From contig SVSR01000009.1 of NCBI GenBank assembly GCA_015064205.1, forward strand, positions 1 through 53,577: a DNA stretch of 53,577 nucleotides, read 5' to 3'. Under the pieces are notes generated by a model that saw only the letters and a program-made list of their open reading frames with translations, had not been told where the DNA came from and did not search any database. Of this stretch, positions 34,021 to 42,939 are shown piece by piece. A program made the translations under genes and the position numbers. The stretch comes from Oscillospiraceae bacterium (lineage in GTDB: Bacteria; Bacillota; Clostridia; Oscillospirales; CAG-272). Every line of letters begins with the position of its first letter. The first letter of the stretch is position 1.

Positions 34021-35034
34021 TTATGTCTTTCTTACATTTGAAATGGGATTTGAATCTATTGCATCGCGCATTGATTCGTCGCTGACGTGTGTATATATCT
34101 GTGTTGTATTAAGTTGCTCGTGACCAAGTATGTCCTTAAGCACGCGTACGTCCACCTTGCCTGTGCGATACATTAGTGTTGCCGCAGTGTGTCTCAGCTT
34201 ATGTACAGATAGTTTTTTGTTTTCAAAGCCTGCCAGTTTAAGAAATTTGTAAACCATCCACTGCACAGTTTTGACACTCATTCGAATTCCTCGGTTACTT
34301 ACAAAAAGCGCATCCGGCTCAGTAATTACAGGTATTTGAGAGCGGACTGATAGGTAAGAATCAAGGACATCTCTGCAGGCATTGTTTAAATATATAATAC
34401 GCTCCTTATTACCTTTACCAACAACCCTCAGATTTGATTTATCAGGACTTATATCAGACAAATTTATGCCGACAAGCTCAGATAAACGCATACCGCAATT
34501 GAGAAAGAGCGTCACTATTGCATAATCGCGGTCAAGCGTTTTTGAATTTTCATCTTCGGCTATTGTATTCAATAGAGTCTGCGCCTCTTCAAGAGTCAGA
34601 TATTTAGGCAAAGATTTTTTTGCCTTTGGACTTTCTATATCTCTTGCAGGGTTATGTTCGCTCAAATGCATTTTTACGGTTATATATTTGTAAAAATTCT
34701 TGATAGCAGAAAGCTTGCGGGCACGCGATGCCCAATCATTCCCTCTTACACTTTGAGTATATATAAGAAATTCATATATGTCAAGCGTTGTTATACTGTT
34801 TATAAAGTTTATATCAACATTGCTTATGTCGATCTTGGATATAGCATCATTGTCATAAATATCGACACTAAGAGATTCTTTATGTACGCGCATATATTTT
34901 AAGAACACAGCCAGATCAAGAGCATACTCAGCAACCGTTTTTGGCGAACGGTTCTCTATAACAAGCTTACTCATACAGTATTCACGCGCGATCAATGGAA
35001 GAACTGTGAGTTTATCGTTTATTGATTTGTCCAA
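34021..35034 (-). CDS. Tyrosine recombinase of the XerC/XerD type
   Basis: Site-specific recombinase, probably for chromosome dimer resolution. The N-terminal SAM-like DNA-binding domain covers about residues 12-125. The catalytic residues are Arg183 (NCGMRLSELVG), Lys207 (VVGKGNKER), His278 and Arg281 (VHKLRHTAA), His305 (LGHEQLNTTQ) and Tyr314 (QIYTHV), all present. At 337 residues it is slightly longer than standard Xer proteins, with an extra segment near 55-75. Start is TTG with GGGAGGAGA 9 bases upstream. It stands alone with its own promoter and no phage or element genes nearby, which favours a housekeeping Xer over an integrase. I see no dif-like site. Confidence 0.88.
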   Translation of the reverse strand: MDKSINDKLTVLPLIAREYCMSKLVIENRSPKTVAEYALDLAVFLKYMRVHKESLSVDIYDNDAISKIDISNVDINFINSITTLDIYEFLIYTQSVRGNDWASRARKLSAIKNFYKYITVKMHLSEHNPARDIESPKAKKSLPKYLTLEEAQTLLNTIAEDENSKTLDRDYAIVTLFLNCGMRLSELVGINLSDISPDKSNLRVVGKGNKERIIYLNNACRDVLDSYLSVRSQIPVITEPDALFVSNRGIRMSVKTVQWMVYKFLKLAGFENKKLSVHKLRHTAATLMYRTGKVDVRVLKDILGHEQLNTTQIYTHVSDESMRDAIDSNPISNVRKT

Positions 35035-35077
35035 AGCAGTTCTCCTCCCATAATGTTGAAGTTAATTTCACATAACT

Positions 35078-35106
35078 ATTATAGTAGATATTTATTATAA
35101 AGTCAA
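35078..35106 (-). promoter_or_regulatory. Promoter of the Xer recombinase gene
   Basis: On the minus strand TTGACT (35106-35101), 17 bases, TATAAT (35083-35078). Confidence 0.7.
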
Positions 35107-35180
35107 CAAATAAAAACAAACTAAAATTAGCTGACTTTAATCACATTTGTTATAAAGGTGTAAACATTGATTCAAACGTA

Positions 35181-35209
35181 TTGCAAATATACCGTTTCTG
35201 GTTTAAAAT
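35181..35209 (+). promoter_or_regulatory. Promoter of the 188-residue membrane protein gene
   Basis: TTGCAA at 35181-35186, 17 bases, TAAAAT at 35204-35209, followed by GAAAGGA near the start codon. Confidence 0.55.
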
Positions 35210-35254
35210 ATAGTAAATGTTAACTAAGTGTAATTGAAAGGACTTGGCATACAT

Positions 35255-35821
35255 ATGCTTAATTTCTTGAAAGAAAATTCTAACAACATCCTAAAGCTTT
35301 GTGTAAATCAGATAGCGATGACAATATTTGCCCTCCTTCTCTCAGCAGCATCTTTTTCAAATAATACGTTGAAGCTGGTTTGCGGCTTGCTTTCAATTTT
35401 GTTTTATATTTATCTTTTATATACTGCCGGATGGGATATAGGAGCCAGAGATAAAATCAAAATTGATGGCGGACGTATGCAACCAATGAAATTTAAAGGA
35501 ATTTATCTCGGAATTTCTGCAAATGCTGTCAATTTCATTTTGATATTAGTTGCTATATTCTGTTATTTTATAGCAATAGGGTTTGAACTTCAATGGGCTG
35601 CTAACACAACAGCTATATGCTCTTTGATAGCATGGCTGTTAAACGGTATGTATATTGCAATTATTTCTTTTGCAAACATTCCGGGAGTTAATTTCGAACT
35701 CATTAAACTTATTCTCCTTTTAATTGCGATCGTTCTATCCGTACTTGCGACACAGCTTGCATATACTGCAGGGCTTAAAAATTTCAAATTGTTTGCTTAT
35801 CCGGGTTCAAGAAAAAACTGA
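35255..35821 (+). CDS. Membrane protein of unknown function (188 aa, about four helices)
   Basis: I do not recognise the family. Hydrophobic segments are visible around VNQIAMTIFALLLSAASF, LVCGLLSILFYIYLLYTAGW, NAVNFILILVAIFCYFIA, TAICSLIAWLLNGMYIAI and LILLLIAIVLSVLATQLAY, so four or five membrane spans. Between spans two and three is a charged loop (DIGARDKIKIDGGRMQP) that is probably cytoplasmic. No signal peptide or catalytic motif. The in-frame TTG at 35234 overlaps the GAAAGGA ribosome site; the ATG at 35255 lies 12 bases after it and is chosen. It has its own promoter and terminator and is not in the yybS operon. Confidence 0.75.
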   Translation: MLNFLKENSNNILKLCVNQIAMTIFALLLSAASFSNNTLKLVCGLLSILFYIYLLYTAGWDIGARDKIKIDGGRMQPMKFKGIYLGISANAVNFILILVAIFCYFIAIGFELQWAANTTAICSLIAWLLNGMYIAIISFANIPGVNFELIKLILLLIAIVLSVLATQLAYTAGLKNFKLFAYPGSRKN

Positions 35822-35832
35822 GTTCCTCTGTT

Positions 35833-35857
35833 AAAAGACGCAATAGGCGTCTTTTTT
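35833..35857 (+). terminator. Terminator after the 188-residue membrane protein gene
   Basis: AAAAGACGC / GCGTCTTTT stem with loop AATAG and a run of six T. Confidence 0.88.
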
Positions 35858-35977
35858 CATTGTTTACTTCTAAAATTCAATAATTTACAAAAAATTAACT
35901 AATTCAGCAGATTAAATATAGTATAATTAAATATAATTCTTTTTAATTATACTATTTAATGTTTTTAGGTCTATATC

Positions 35978-36985
35978 ATGAATTTAAAATCTAAAATACC
36001 ACAGAATACAAGCGTGCTTTTGCGCATCTTGATATATTTTGCTTTTGGTTGTGCCGGCGTGATACTAACCAGAACGATAAATTCACTTTTTCTATCTTTC
36101 TTCTTAACGGTAATAGTTGTTTGTTTATTTGCTCTGCTTTTCTCTCACACAGGTTATTTTGCAATTATTTTCTGTATTTTACCTACGGTGTTTATAGCCT
36201 TGACCGATTCTTATTCTGCGGCACTTTTACTTTTCCCTCACATGATTCTCGCTGCCGTAATAGGATTATCCATAAAGCATAGGGTACGTCCTTCAAACAC
36301 AATTCTAATAGCAACATCAGCGTATCTTCTAAGCATGCTTTTATTCGGAAGTGCCGAAATCGTTCTTACAAGCGGCATATCTTACCTTATCGGATTTCTC
36401 AAAAATCTCCCATCTGAAATAGATAATTTTTTCGTTCTTTTGACAGATATTTTAAATACAATTCCTGAAGTAGATATTAAAAGCACAGATATCATTGTAT
36501 CAAACGCAAAGGCGCTGCTTGTTGGCAGCATCCTTTCAGCTTTTGTAGTATCTGTTTGTATTACTTATTTTTCTACTGTAGTTTTAGCACGTATTGCTCG
36601 CGACAAAAAAGTGTATTCGGGCAAAAGTATGGTTGATATAAAACCGTCGATTATTAGCGTTTGGGTATATATAATTTGTGTTCTAATATCAGTATTCTTC
36701 GTATCGGCAAACGACAAAATTTATTTCTATACGCATCTCTCAACTAACTTAGTTACAGTTCTTACACCGATTTTTGTGTTTACAGGTATATATTATCTTG
36801 CAAACATTAAATTTAAAGTTGAGCATGCAAATCCAGGATTCACAATTTTTATTCTTGTTGTTTCTCTTTTGCTAGCACAGCTTCAGATTATTGTTTATTA
36901 TCTCTCATACTGCGGTATAACGTATGCTTTAAAAACTTATTATGCTGATAAATTAAGCATGGGCACAGTCGACAAAAACAAATAA
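35978..36985 (+). CDS. YybS-like multi-pass membrane protein (DUF2232 type)
   Basis: Membrane protein with about eight hydrophobic helices and no catalytic motif. A central non-membrane part (KNLPSEIDNFFVLLTDILN...PEVDIKSTDIIVSNAKALL) lies between helix groups. It precedes gdpP, rplI and dnaB exactly as yybS does in Bacillus, and the topology fits DUF2232. The assignment rests on position and topology more than on sequence motifs. TATAAT at 35922-35927 may be the -10 box of this operon, but no good -35 box is visible. Confidence 0.75.
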   Translation: MNLKSKIPQNTSVLLRILIYFAFGCAGVILTRTINSLFLSFFLTVIVVCLFALLFSHTGYFAIIFCILPTVFIALTDSYSAALLLFPHMILAAVIGLSIKHRVRPSNTILIATSAYLLSMLLFGSAEIVLTSGISYLIGFLKNLPSEIDNFFVLLTDILNTIPEVDIKSTDIIVSNAKALLVGSILSAFVVSVCITYFSTVVLARIARDKKVYSGKSMVDIKPSIISVWVYIICVLISVFFVSANDKIYFYTHLSTNLVTVLTPIFVFTGIYYLANIKFKVEHANPGFTIFILVVSLLLAQLQIIVYYLSYCGITYALKTYYADKLSMGTVDKNK

Positions 36986-37010
36986 ATGATTCAACGAAAG
37001 GATTAAATAT

Positions 37011-39029
37011 ATGCAAAAAAACGACAAGCAGATTTTTTCACCGAGTCTATTTATAAAGCCTTCTATAACGCTTGTTCTTTTGATAATTTATGCTGTTATA
37101 ACATCCACAACTAATATGAATAGTTTTCTGGTTGCAATTATAGTATTTGTCTCCAACACCCTTCTTTATTTTATTTCGGACAAGCTTGTTATTTTCTTTT
37201 CTCTTCGTTTTAATTCCGGCATCGGCAATGTTAATGACCCTATTTTGCAGAATATAACACTTCAGTTTATAAAGGAACTTTATTTACCGATCGTTATCTG
37301 TTCTGACAGCGGTAAAATAATATATTGCAACGACTCTGTTGCCACCATGATTCAGAAAAATTACAAACAGATGCCCAGAAACATCGAAGAGATCTGCAGT
37401 GCAAGAATTGATGAAATTGCAGCTTCGCTTGAAATTGGCGGAGTTGATGCACAGGCATTTGACAGAAATTATAAGATTACCGGTTATAAAATAGAGGCTC
37501 AAAGCAGTCCATATTATATAACGATATGGAATGAGAATACAGAGCTTGCAAGGCTTAATAAGCGTTTATGCGACGAGCAGACGGTAATCGCTTATATCAT
37601 CATCGACAATATTGACGAACTAAGCCAGGCGGTACATGAAAAAACGAGAGAGGCTACTCATCAGGTTGAACAGATACTCAAAAGTTGGGCTTCAGAGGTT
37701 GGCGGTATAATAAAGGAATATGAGCGCAATAAATACCTATTTATTTTCGAATCTCGTTATCTTGATAAGTTTATTGAAGATAAATTCAGAATCCGAGAAA
37801 AAATACATGATATAAAGGTTGGCGAAACAAATCTATCTCTTACTATCTCGATAGGTGCCGCACGTTTTCCAGGCACGCTTGCTCAGAGAGAAGCAGGTGC
37901 ACAAAGCGCTCTAGAATTTGCCTTAAAACGCGGCGGAGATACTGCTGTTTACAACAATGGCAGTGAAAACCTAACATTTGACGGCAGAGTAAAAACTACG
38001 TCTAAGTCAACTCAAGTCAGAGCACGCATGACTGCTGCCAAAATCTGCGGTCTTATATCTGAATCCAGTAATGTTATTATTATGGGGCACAAGAGCCCGG
38101 ACTACGATTCTATAGGTGCATGCATTGGTATAGCAAGGCTTGCATTAAGCGTTGGTGCGCATCCTAAAATCGTACTGAACAGAGAGAATATCAATGCAAA
38201 GATGTGTATTGATTATTTGAATTCAGGCGAATACGATTCCCTTTTTGTTGACCCTGCGGTTGCTCAGGACCTTGTCAGAAGCGACTCTCTTGCAATTATT
38301 GTTGACGTTAACAACCCGGCGAGGTTCGAGTCGCTTGATATCGCTCTCAATTCCGGTAAGGTTATTATTATTGACCATCACAGTAAGCAACACGTCAAGG
38401 ATACTCCATCAATTTCTCCGGCAATCGAATATATTGAGCCCTACGCATCATCGGCTTCTGAACTTGTTGCTGAGTTTTTAGAGCACACTCTTTCTATGGG
38501 AACACTTCCGCCCAAAGAAGCCCTACTTTTACTTACCGGTATAATGCTTGACACAAAACAGTTTACAAGAAATACAGGTGTGCGCACGTTCAGTGCAGGT
38601 CAGTATCTGAGAAGCGAGGGAGCAATTCCTGCTGACGCTCAGTCTTTCTTTGAAAGCAATCTTGAGGATTACAAGCGTTCCGCTGTATGTGCGGCTGATG
38701 CAAAAATATACCGCGAGCATTTTGCAATAGCAGCTTTGCGTTCTTCTCAAAACTCGGAGGATAAGATTACAGCAGCAAAGGTTGCAGATATTCTGCTTGA
38801 CCTTAAAGGAGTTCATGCGTCTTTCGCAGTATTTGAAATAAATAACGTTATTCACATTTCCGCACGATCCGCCGGAAAAATAAACGTTGCGTCAATTATT
38901 GAAGGCGTTGGCGGCGGCGGCTACTATGAATCTGCAGGCGCGCAGATCAAGGATGCCACGATCGAAGAAACGCTTATTGCTCTAAAAGAGCAAATAGATC
39001 TCTATATTGATACTACTGCTTCTAAATAA
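37011..39029 (+). CDS. gdpP: Cyclic-di-AMP phosphodiesterase GdpP (YybT family)
   Basis: Membrane-bound enzyme that hydrolyses c-di-AMP, controlling potassium, osmotic and wall balance. Order: two helices (about 17-35 and 40-63), PAS-like domain (about 85-175), degenerate GGDEF domain (about 190-320, without a GGDEF motif), DHH domain and DHHA1 domain. DHH metal ligands are His360, Asp364 and Asp366 (GHKSPDYDSIG), Asp432 (IVDVNNP) and Asp455-His456 (IIDHHSK), Asp514 (IMLDTKQ). In the DHHA1 motif the usual GGGH histidine is replaced: GGGGYYESAGAQ, with Tyr638. Length of 672 residues is normal. AAAGGA 8 bases before ATG. First of the gdpP-rplI-dnaB trio. Confidence 0.94.
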   Translation: MQKNDKQIFSPSLFIKPSITLVLLIIYAVITSTTNMNSFLVAIIVFVSNTLLYFISDKLVIFFSLRFNSGIGNVNDPILQNITLQFIKELYLPIVICSDSGKIIYCNDSVATMIQKNYKQMPRNIEEICSARIDEIAASLEIGGVDAQAFDRNYKITGYKIEAQSSPYYITIWNENTELARLNKRLCDEQTVIAYIIIDNIDELSQAVHEKTREATHQVEQILKSWASEVGGIIKEYERNKYLFIFESRYLDKFIEDKFRIREKIHDIKVGETNLSLTISIGAARFPGTLAQREAGAQSALEFALKRGGDTAVYNNGSENLTFDGRVKTTSKSTQVRARMTAAKICGLISESSNVIIMGHKSPDYDSIGACIGIARLALSVGAHPKIVLNRENINAKMCIDYLNSGEYDSLFVDPAVAQDLVRSDSLAIIVDVNNPARFESLDIALNSGKVIIIDHHSKQHVKDTPSISPAIEYIEPYASSASELVAEFLEHTLSMGTLPPKEALLLLTGIMLDTKQFTRNTGVRTFSAGQYLRSEGAIPADAQSFFESNLEDYKRSAVCAADAKIYREHFAIAALRSSQNSEDKITAAKVADILLDLKGVHASFAVFEINNVIHISARSAGKINVASIIEGVGGGGYYESAGAQIKDATIEETLIALKEQIDLYIDTTASK

Positions 39030-39053
39030 TGAAATTTGAAAGGACAAACAGAA

Positions 39054-39503
39054 ATGAAGGTTATTCTTACACAGGACGTTAAAGCTCAAGGAAAAAAAGG
39101 AGAAATTGTAAACGTATCCGACGGATATGCAAGAAACTTCCTTTTTCCAAAGGGACTTGCTATAGTTGCCGATGCTAAGGCTATGAGCGATATTAAAAAC
39201 AAAGAGGCGTCAAGACAGCACAAGATAGAAGTTGAAACAGCAGAGGCTAAAGAGCTGGCTAAAAAGCTCGAACCAATTGTAGTAAAGCTTAAACTTCAAG
39301 CTGGTCCGGACGGTAGACTCTTTGGCTCGGTTACTTCAAAAGATATCGCAGACGAACTTGAAAAGATTTCTAAAATTAAAATCGACAAAAAGAAAATCAT
39401 GTTGGACGAACCTATAAAGGCTTATGGAACATACAGTATTGACGTTAAGCTTTATCCTGAGGTTATTGGTAAACTTAACATCATAGTAAGTGATATTAAA
39501 TAA
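39054..39503 (+). CDS. rplI: 50S ribosomal protein bL9
   Basis: Ribosomal protein binding 23S rRNA. The N-terminal domain [19 protein letters not shown]...[15 protein letters not shown] is diagnostic; the long connecting helix follows, and the C-terminal domain has [20 protein letters not shown]. 149 residues, the normal length. An in-frame TTG at 39036 is part of the ribosome-site region TTGAAAGGA; ATG at 39054 is the start. The spacer to dnaB holds a small hairpin described separately. Confidence 0.97.
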   Translation: MKVILTQDVKAQGKKGEIVNVSDGYARNFLFPKGLAIVADAKAMSDIKNKEASRQHKIEVETAEAKELAKKLEPIVVKLKLQAGPDGRLFGSVTSKDIADELEKISKIKIDKKKIMLDEPIKAYGTYSIDVKLYPEVIGKLNIIVSDIK

Positions 39504-39511
39504 TTAATTAC

Positions 39512-39534
39512 GGGAGAACGCGACTTGTTCGCGT
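39512..39534 (+). promoter_or_regulatory. dnaB Shine-Dalgarno followed by a hairpin in the SD-ATG spacer
   Basis: GGGAG at 39512-39516 is the only good ribosome site before dnaB, but it ends 25 bases before the ATG at 39542. A perfect 6-bp hairpin, ACGCGA, 5-base loop, TCGCGT (39518-39534), lies between. Folded, it leaves about 8 unpaired bases between the SD and the ATG, an optimal spacing. Confidence 0.6.
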
Positions 39535-39541
39535 AACAGCT

Positions 39542-40897
39542 ATGAACACAGAAGGCTACAACAATTATTCGGATCTTTCGCAAAGAAAAGTTCCGTTTTC
39601 CCTTGAGGCAGAACAATCAGTCCTCGGTTCAATATTAATAGATCCTAGAGCTATTGAAGATGTTGCCGGTATTATTTCTTCAACTGACTTTTACATAGAC
39701 GATCATGCCAAGATCTATCTTGCCATGAACGAGATGTTTATATCAAACCGCACGATAGACCTTGTAACTTTAATTGATACTCTTACAAAGCAAGGTGTTC
39801 TTAAAGACCGCGACATCAGTGATTATATAAAAATAATTGCTCAGATAGTTCCCTCGGCAAAGAACATAAAGGATTATGCCAATATCGTTCGTGATAACAG
39901 CCTTTTGAGGCAATTGCTTTCTGCGGCTCAAGAAGTTGAAGACACGGTTCTTACAGAAAAATACGATGATGTTACAGACGTTCTCAGAGCAAGCGCAGAT
40001 CGTTTTTTCAGGCTTATACAAGGCAGTGAAACAAGCGATTTCAAGCATATTAAGGATGTTCTTGTCTCTTCGCTCACCGGACTCAGACAGCTTTCTCAAA
40101 GCGACGAAGGTGCTACGGGTACAAAAACCGGATATTCGGATCTTGACCGTGTTCTCGTTGGAATGGGTGCAGGCGACCTCGTTCTTATCGGTGCGCGTCC
40201 CGGTATGGGTAAGACAAGTTTTGCTTTAAACATTGCCTCTCAGGTATCACTTTCAAACCCCGACAAAGCTGTTTGTGTTTTCAGTCTTGAAATGTCAGCT
40301 GAACAGCTTGTTCTGCGTTTACTTTCAAGCGAAGCACTTGTTGACAGTTATGCTCTGCGTTCGGGAAAAATCGAAAAAGACGATTGGGTCAAGCTTACAC
40401 ACGCTGCTGAAACGTTAAGCAAGTGTAACATTTATATTGACGACACAAGCGGTATGTCTGTTTCTAAGGTAAAGGCTAAGCTTAGAAAGATAGAAAACTT
40501 GGGGCTTGTTGTTATCGACTATCTTCAGCTTATGCAGTCTGATAAAAAGATAGACAACCGTGTACAGGAAGTTTCTGATATTTCGAGGAATCTTAAGCTC
40601 CTTGCAAAAGAACTTGAAATACCAGTTGTTTGCTGTGCTCAGCTTTCAAGAGGTGCTGAACAACGCAAAGATTCCAAACCGATGCTTTCTGACTTACGTG
40701 ATTCCGGCGCTATTGAGCAGGATGCTGACGTTGTAATGTTTTTGCATAGAGATTATTATAACACCGAGCAGACTGAGGAACAGAATCTTGCCGAAGTAAT
40801 AGTTGCGAAAAACCGTCACGGCTCAACCGATTCTGTTAAGATGAAATGGATCGGAAAATATACTAAATTCCTTACTCTTCAAAGAGATGAAATTTAA
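39542..40897 (+). CDS. dnaB: Replicative DNA helicase DnaB (DnaC in Bacillus naming)
   Basis: Hexameric 5'-3' helicase of the replication fork. The N-terminal domain begins KVPFSLEAEQSVLGSILID, the linker spans about 160-180, and the RecA-like domain has Walker A GARPGMGKTSFALNIA, Walker B LVVIDYLQLM, and the DnaB signature LSRGAEQRKDSKPMLSDLRDSGAIEQDAD (in part). Length of 451 residues is normal. No in-frame ATG, GTG or TTG lies in the spacer upstream, so the start at 39542 is firm. tilS begins inside its last codons. Confidence 0.97.
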   Translation: MNTEGYNNYSDLSQRKVPFSLEAEQSVLGSILIDPRAIEDVAGIISSTDFYIDDHAKIYLAMNEMFISNRTIDLVTLIDTLTKQGVLKDRDISDYIKIIAQIVPSAKNIKDYANIVRDNSLLRQLLSAAQEVEDTVLTEKYDDVTDVLRASADRFFRLIQGSETSDFKHIKDVLVSSLTGLRQLSQSDEGATGTKTGYSDLDRVLVGMGAGDLVLIGARPGMGKTSFALNIASQVSLSNPDKAVCVFSLEMSAEQLVLRLLSSEALVDSYALRSGKIEKDDWVKLTHAAETLSKCNIYIDDTSGMSVSKVKAKLRKIENLGLVVIDYLQLMQSDKKIDNRVQEVSDISRNLKLLAKELEIPVVCCAQLSRGAEQRKDSKPMLSDLRDSGAIEQDADVVMFLHRDYYNTEQTEEQNLAEVIVAKNRHGSTDSVKMKWIGKYTKFLTLQRDEI

Positions 40898-42311
40898 AAT
40901 GAATTTTAATTACTCCGAAAAAGTAAAAAATGATTTTATTAAAGTGATGAAGACTCTGTCATTGCCCAAAGAAAAGTTCGGTATTTTGGTCGGATATTCC
41001 GGAGGAGCGGATTCTGCTGCTTTGCTCTCGTTATTATATGATAACCGCGAGAGGTTCAACTTTGAGCTTTACGCTCTTCACGTTAATCACATGATACGCG
41101 GTGATGAAGCAGACCGCGATCAAGAATTCTGCCGAAAGGCATGTGAAAAGCTTTCAGTTTGGTTTGACGTTTTCAGCGCAGACGTTCCCGCCTTAGCTAA
41201 AAATCAGAAAACAGGTCTTGAAGAAACTGCGCGTAATATCCGTTATAAAGCTTTTAATGATATTTCACAAAATTTAAGCAAGGATACAGGGCTTAAATTC
41301 TATATTGCCACAGCTCACAACGCTGACGACAACACTGAAACTATACTGTTTAATCTTACGCGCGGCAGTTCCCTTTCAGGCATCTGCGGGATCAAGGCTA
41401 AGCGCCAAAATATAATCAGGCCGATCATAAATTCATCAAAAGAAGAGATTTGCGGTTACTGTGAAGAAAACGGTATAAAATATATTACAGACAGCACTAA
41501 CTTTGATAAGAAATACACACGCAACAAATTGCGGCACAACGTACTGCCTGTTTTAAGAGAGATAAATCCCTCTCTCAACTCTGCTGTTTCACGCCTTTGT
41601 TTATCATTGAGTCGCGACAATGACTATTTAAATCAGGTTGCAGATGAATTTATTTCAAAAAATTCAGATTCAAAAAAACTGCCGCTTGAAAGTTTTAATC
41701 GCCTTCACGATTCTATAAAAACACGCGTTTTATCTATAATGCTTTATAAAGCAGGCTGCGGTGAATTTTTTGAGGTTCACATAAGCTCACTTCTTGAATT
41801 ATGTTATTGGGGAAAACCGCACTCAAGGCTTGATATGCCAAACGGCGTTACTGCGATTATTGAATCGGGTAACTTATTGTTCAAAAACAATTATACCGAG
41901 AGCAAAGTTTGTGATTTCAACATATCATTTGAATATGGTGTTAATAAAATTGCCGCTACAGGCGACGTAATAGCACGTTTTGATGTTAACGACACAGAAA
42001 ACATTGAAATATTTAAAAATATTTACAAAAAATTTATACAGACTAAGATTACATCTGCTACAATTAAAGGTGCTTTGTCTTTAAGATCAAGAAGACCGGG
42101 TGACAGATATAACATCAACGGTGTAAACAGAAAATTAAAAAAGCTTTTATGGGAGTTCGAGTCAGATCTGACCAGCAGAAACTCTGCTGTTCTTGTTTGT
42201 GATGAAGACGGCATATTATGGATACCCGGGCTTCGTTCACGCACAGGTACACACCCTGCAAACGGTGAAAATTACCAAATATTTTTCTTTGTTAATAGCA
42301 AAGATATATAA
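40887..42311 (+). CDS. tilS: tRNA(Ile)-lysidine synthetase
   Basis: Converts C34 of the AUA-reading tRNA(Ile) to lysidine, using ATP and lysine. The PP-loop is VGYSGGADSAALLSLL near residue 36, followed by ALHVNHMIRGDEADRDQEFC, and the conserved RNKLRHNVLPVL. A C-terminal domain ends with ALSLRSRRPGDRYNING. Length of 474 residues is normal. The ATG at 40887 overlaps dnaB by 11 bases; the ATG at 40899, after the dnaB stop, is an alternative. tilS-hpt-ftsH is the same order as in Bacillus. Confidence 0.95.
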   Translation: MKFKMNFNYSEKVKNDFIKVMKTLSLPKEKFGILVGYSGGADSAALLSLLYDNRERFNFELYALHVNHMIRGDEADRDQEFCRKACEKLSVWFDVFSADVPALAKNQKTGLEETARNIRYKAFNDISQNLSKDTGLKFYIATAHNADDNTETILFNLTRGSSLSGICGIKAKRQNIIRPIINSSKEEICGYCEENGIKYITDSTNFDKKYTRNKLRHNVLPVLREINPSLNSAVSRLCLSLSRDNDYLNQVADEFISKNSDSKKLPLESFNRLHDSIKTRVLSIMLYKAGCGEFFEVHISSLLELCYWGKPHSRLDMPNGVTAIIESGNLLFKNNYTESKVCDFNISFEYGVNKIAATGDVIARFDVNDTENIEIFKNIYKKFIQTKITSATIKGALSLRSRRPGDRYNINGVNRKLKKLLWEFESDLTSRNSAVLVCDEDGILWIPGLRSRTGTHPANGENYQIFFFVNSKDI

Positions 42312-42331
42312 TATCGGAAAGGGATATGACA

Positions 42332-42874
42332 ATGTTAAATAATGACGTTTTAAAGATTCTTGCTTCTAAGGAAGATATAGAAAATATAGTGTCCGATCTT
42401 GCTAGTAAGATCAGTGATGATTATAAAGACAAAAATCTGTTAATGCTTTGTATTCTTAAAGGTGCAGTTGTTTTCATGGGAGACCTTATGAAGCACCTAA
42501 GTATTCCAACACAGATCGATTTTATGAAGGTTTCATCGTACGGAAGCTCAACAGAATCAAGCGGAACTGTTAACATTGTTCTTGATCTTCACAGAAAAGA
42601 TCTCTCGGATCTTGATATCCTGATTGTTGAGGACATTATCGACAGCGGAAAAACACTTTCCTACCTTGTAGATTACCTGCTTCTCAAAGGTGCAAAAAGT
42701 GTTAAAACATGCACCATGCTCGATAAGCCTTCTCGCAGAGTTGTTGATTTTGTTCCCAATTACTGTGGAATGACTGTTCCTGATGAATTCGTTATCGGGT
42801 ACGGCTTGGACTATGATGAAAATTACAGAGCCCTTCCCTTTATAGGAGTTCTGAAACCTGAGGTGTATTCGTAA
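42332..42874 (+). CDS. hpt: Hypoxanthine phosphoribosyltransferase
   Basis: Purine salvage: hypoxanthine or guanine plus PRPP to IMP or GMP. The PRPP-binding motif is ILIVEDIIDSGKTLSYL at about residues 91-107; KVSSYGSSTESSGTVNIV is the flexible catalytic loop. An ATG at 42326 is only 2 bases from GGAAAGGG, so the ATG at 42332 with 8 bases of spacing is preferred (180 residues). Between tilS and ftsH, as in Bacillus. Confidence 0.96.
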   Translation: MLNNDVLKILASKEDIENIVSDLASKISDDYKDKNLLMLCILKGAVVFMGDLMKHLSIPTQIDFMKVSSYGSSTESSGTVNIVLDLHRKDLSDLDILIVEDIIDSGKTLSYLVDYLLLKGAKSVKTCTMLDKPSRRVVDFVPNYCGMTVPDEFVIGYGLDYDENYRALPFIGVLKPEVYS

Positions 42875-42939
42875 GATACATATCTCATTCTTTTTTTGAT
42901 GTCAATAATGACAAATAACTTTAAGAGGTACCGATTTTT

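Noticed and set aside
34021-35034. Tyrosine recombinase as integrase of a prophage or integrative element
   Set aside because: No phage, relaxase or cargo genes and no direct-repeat attachment sites nearby; motifs and length fit a housekeeping Xer.
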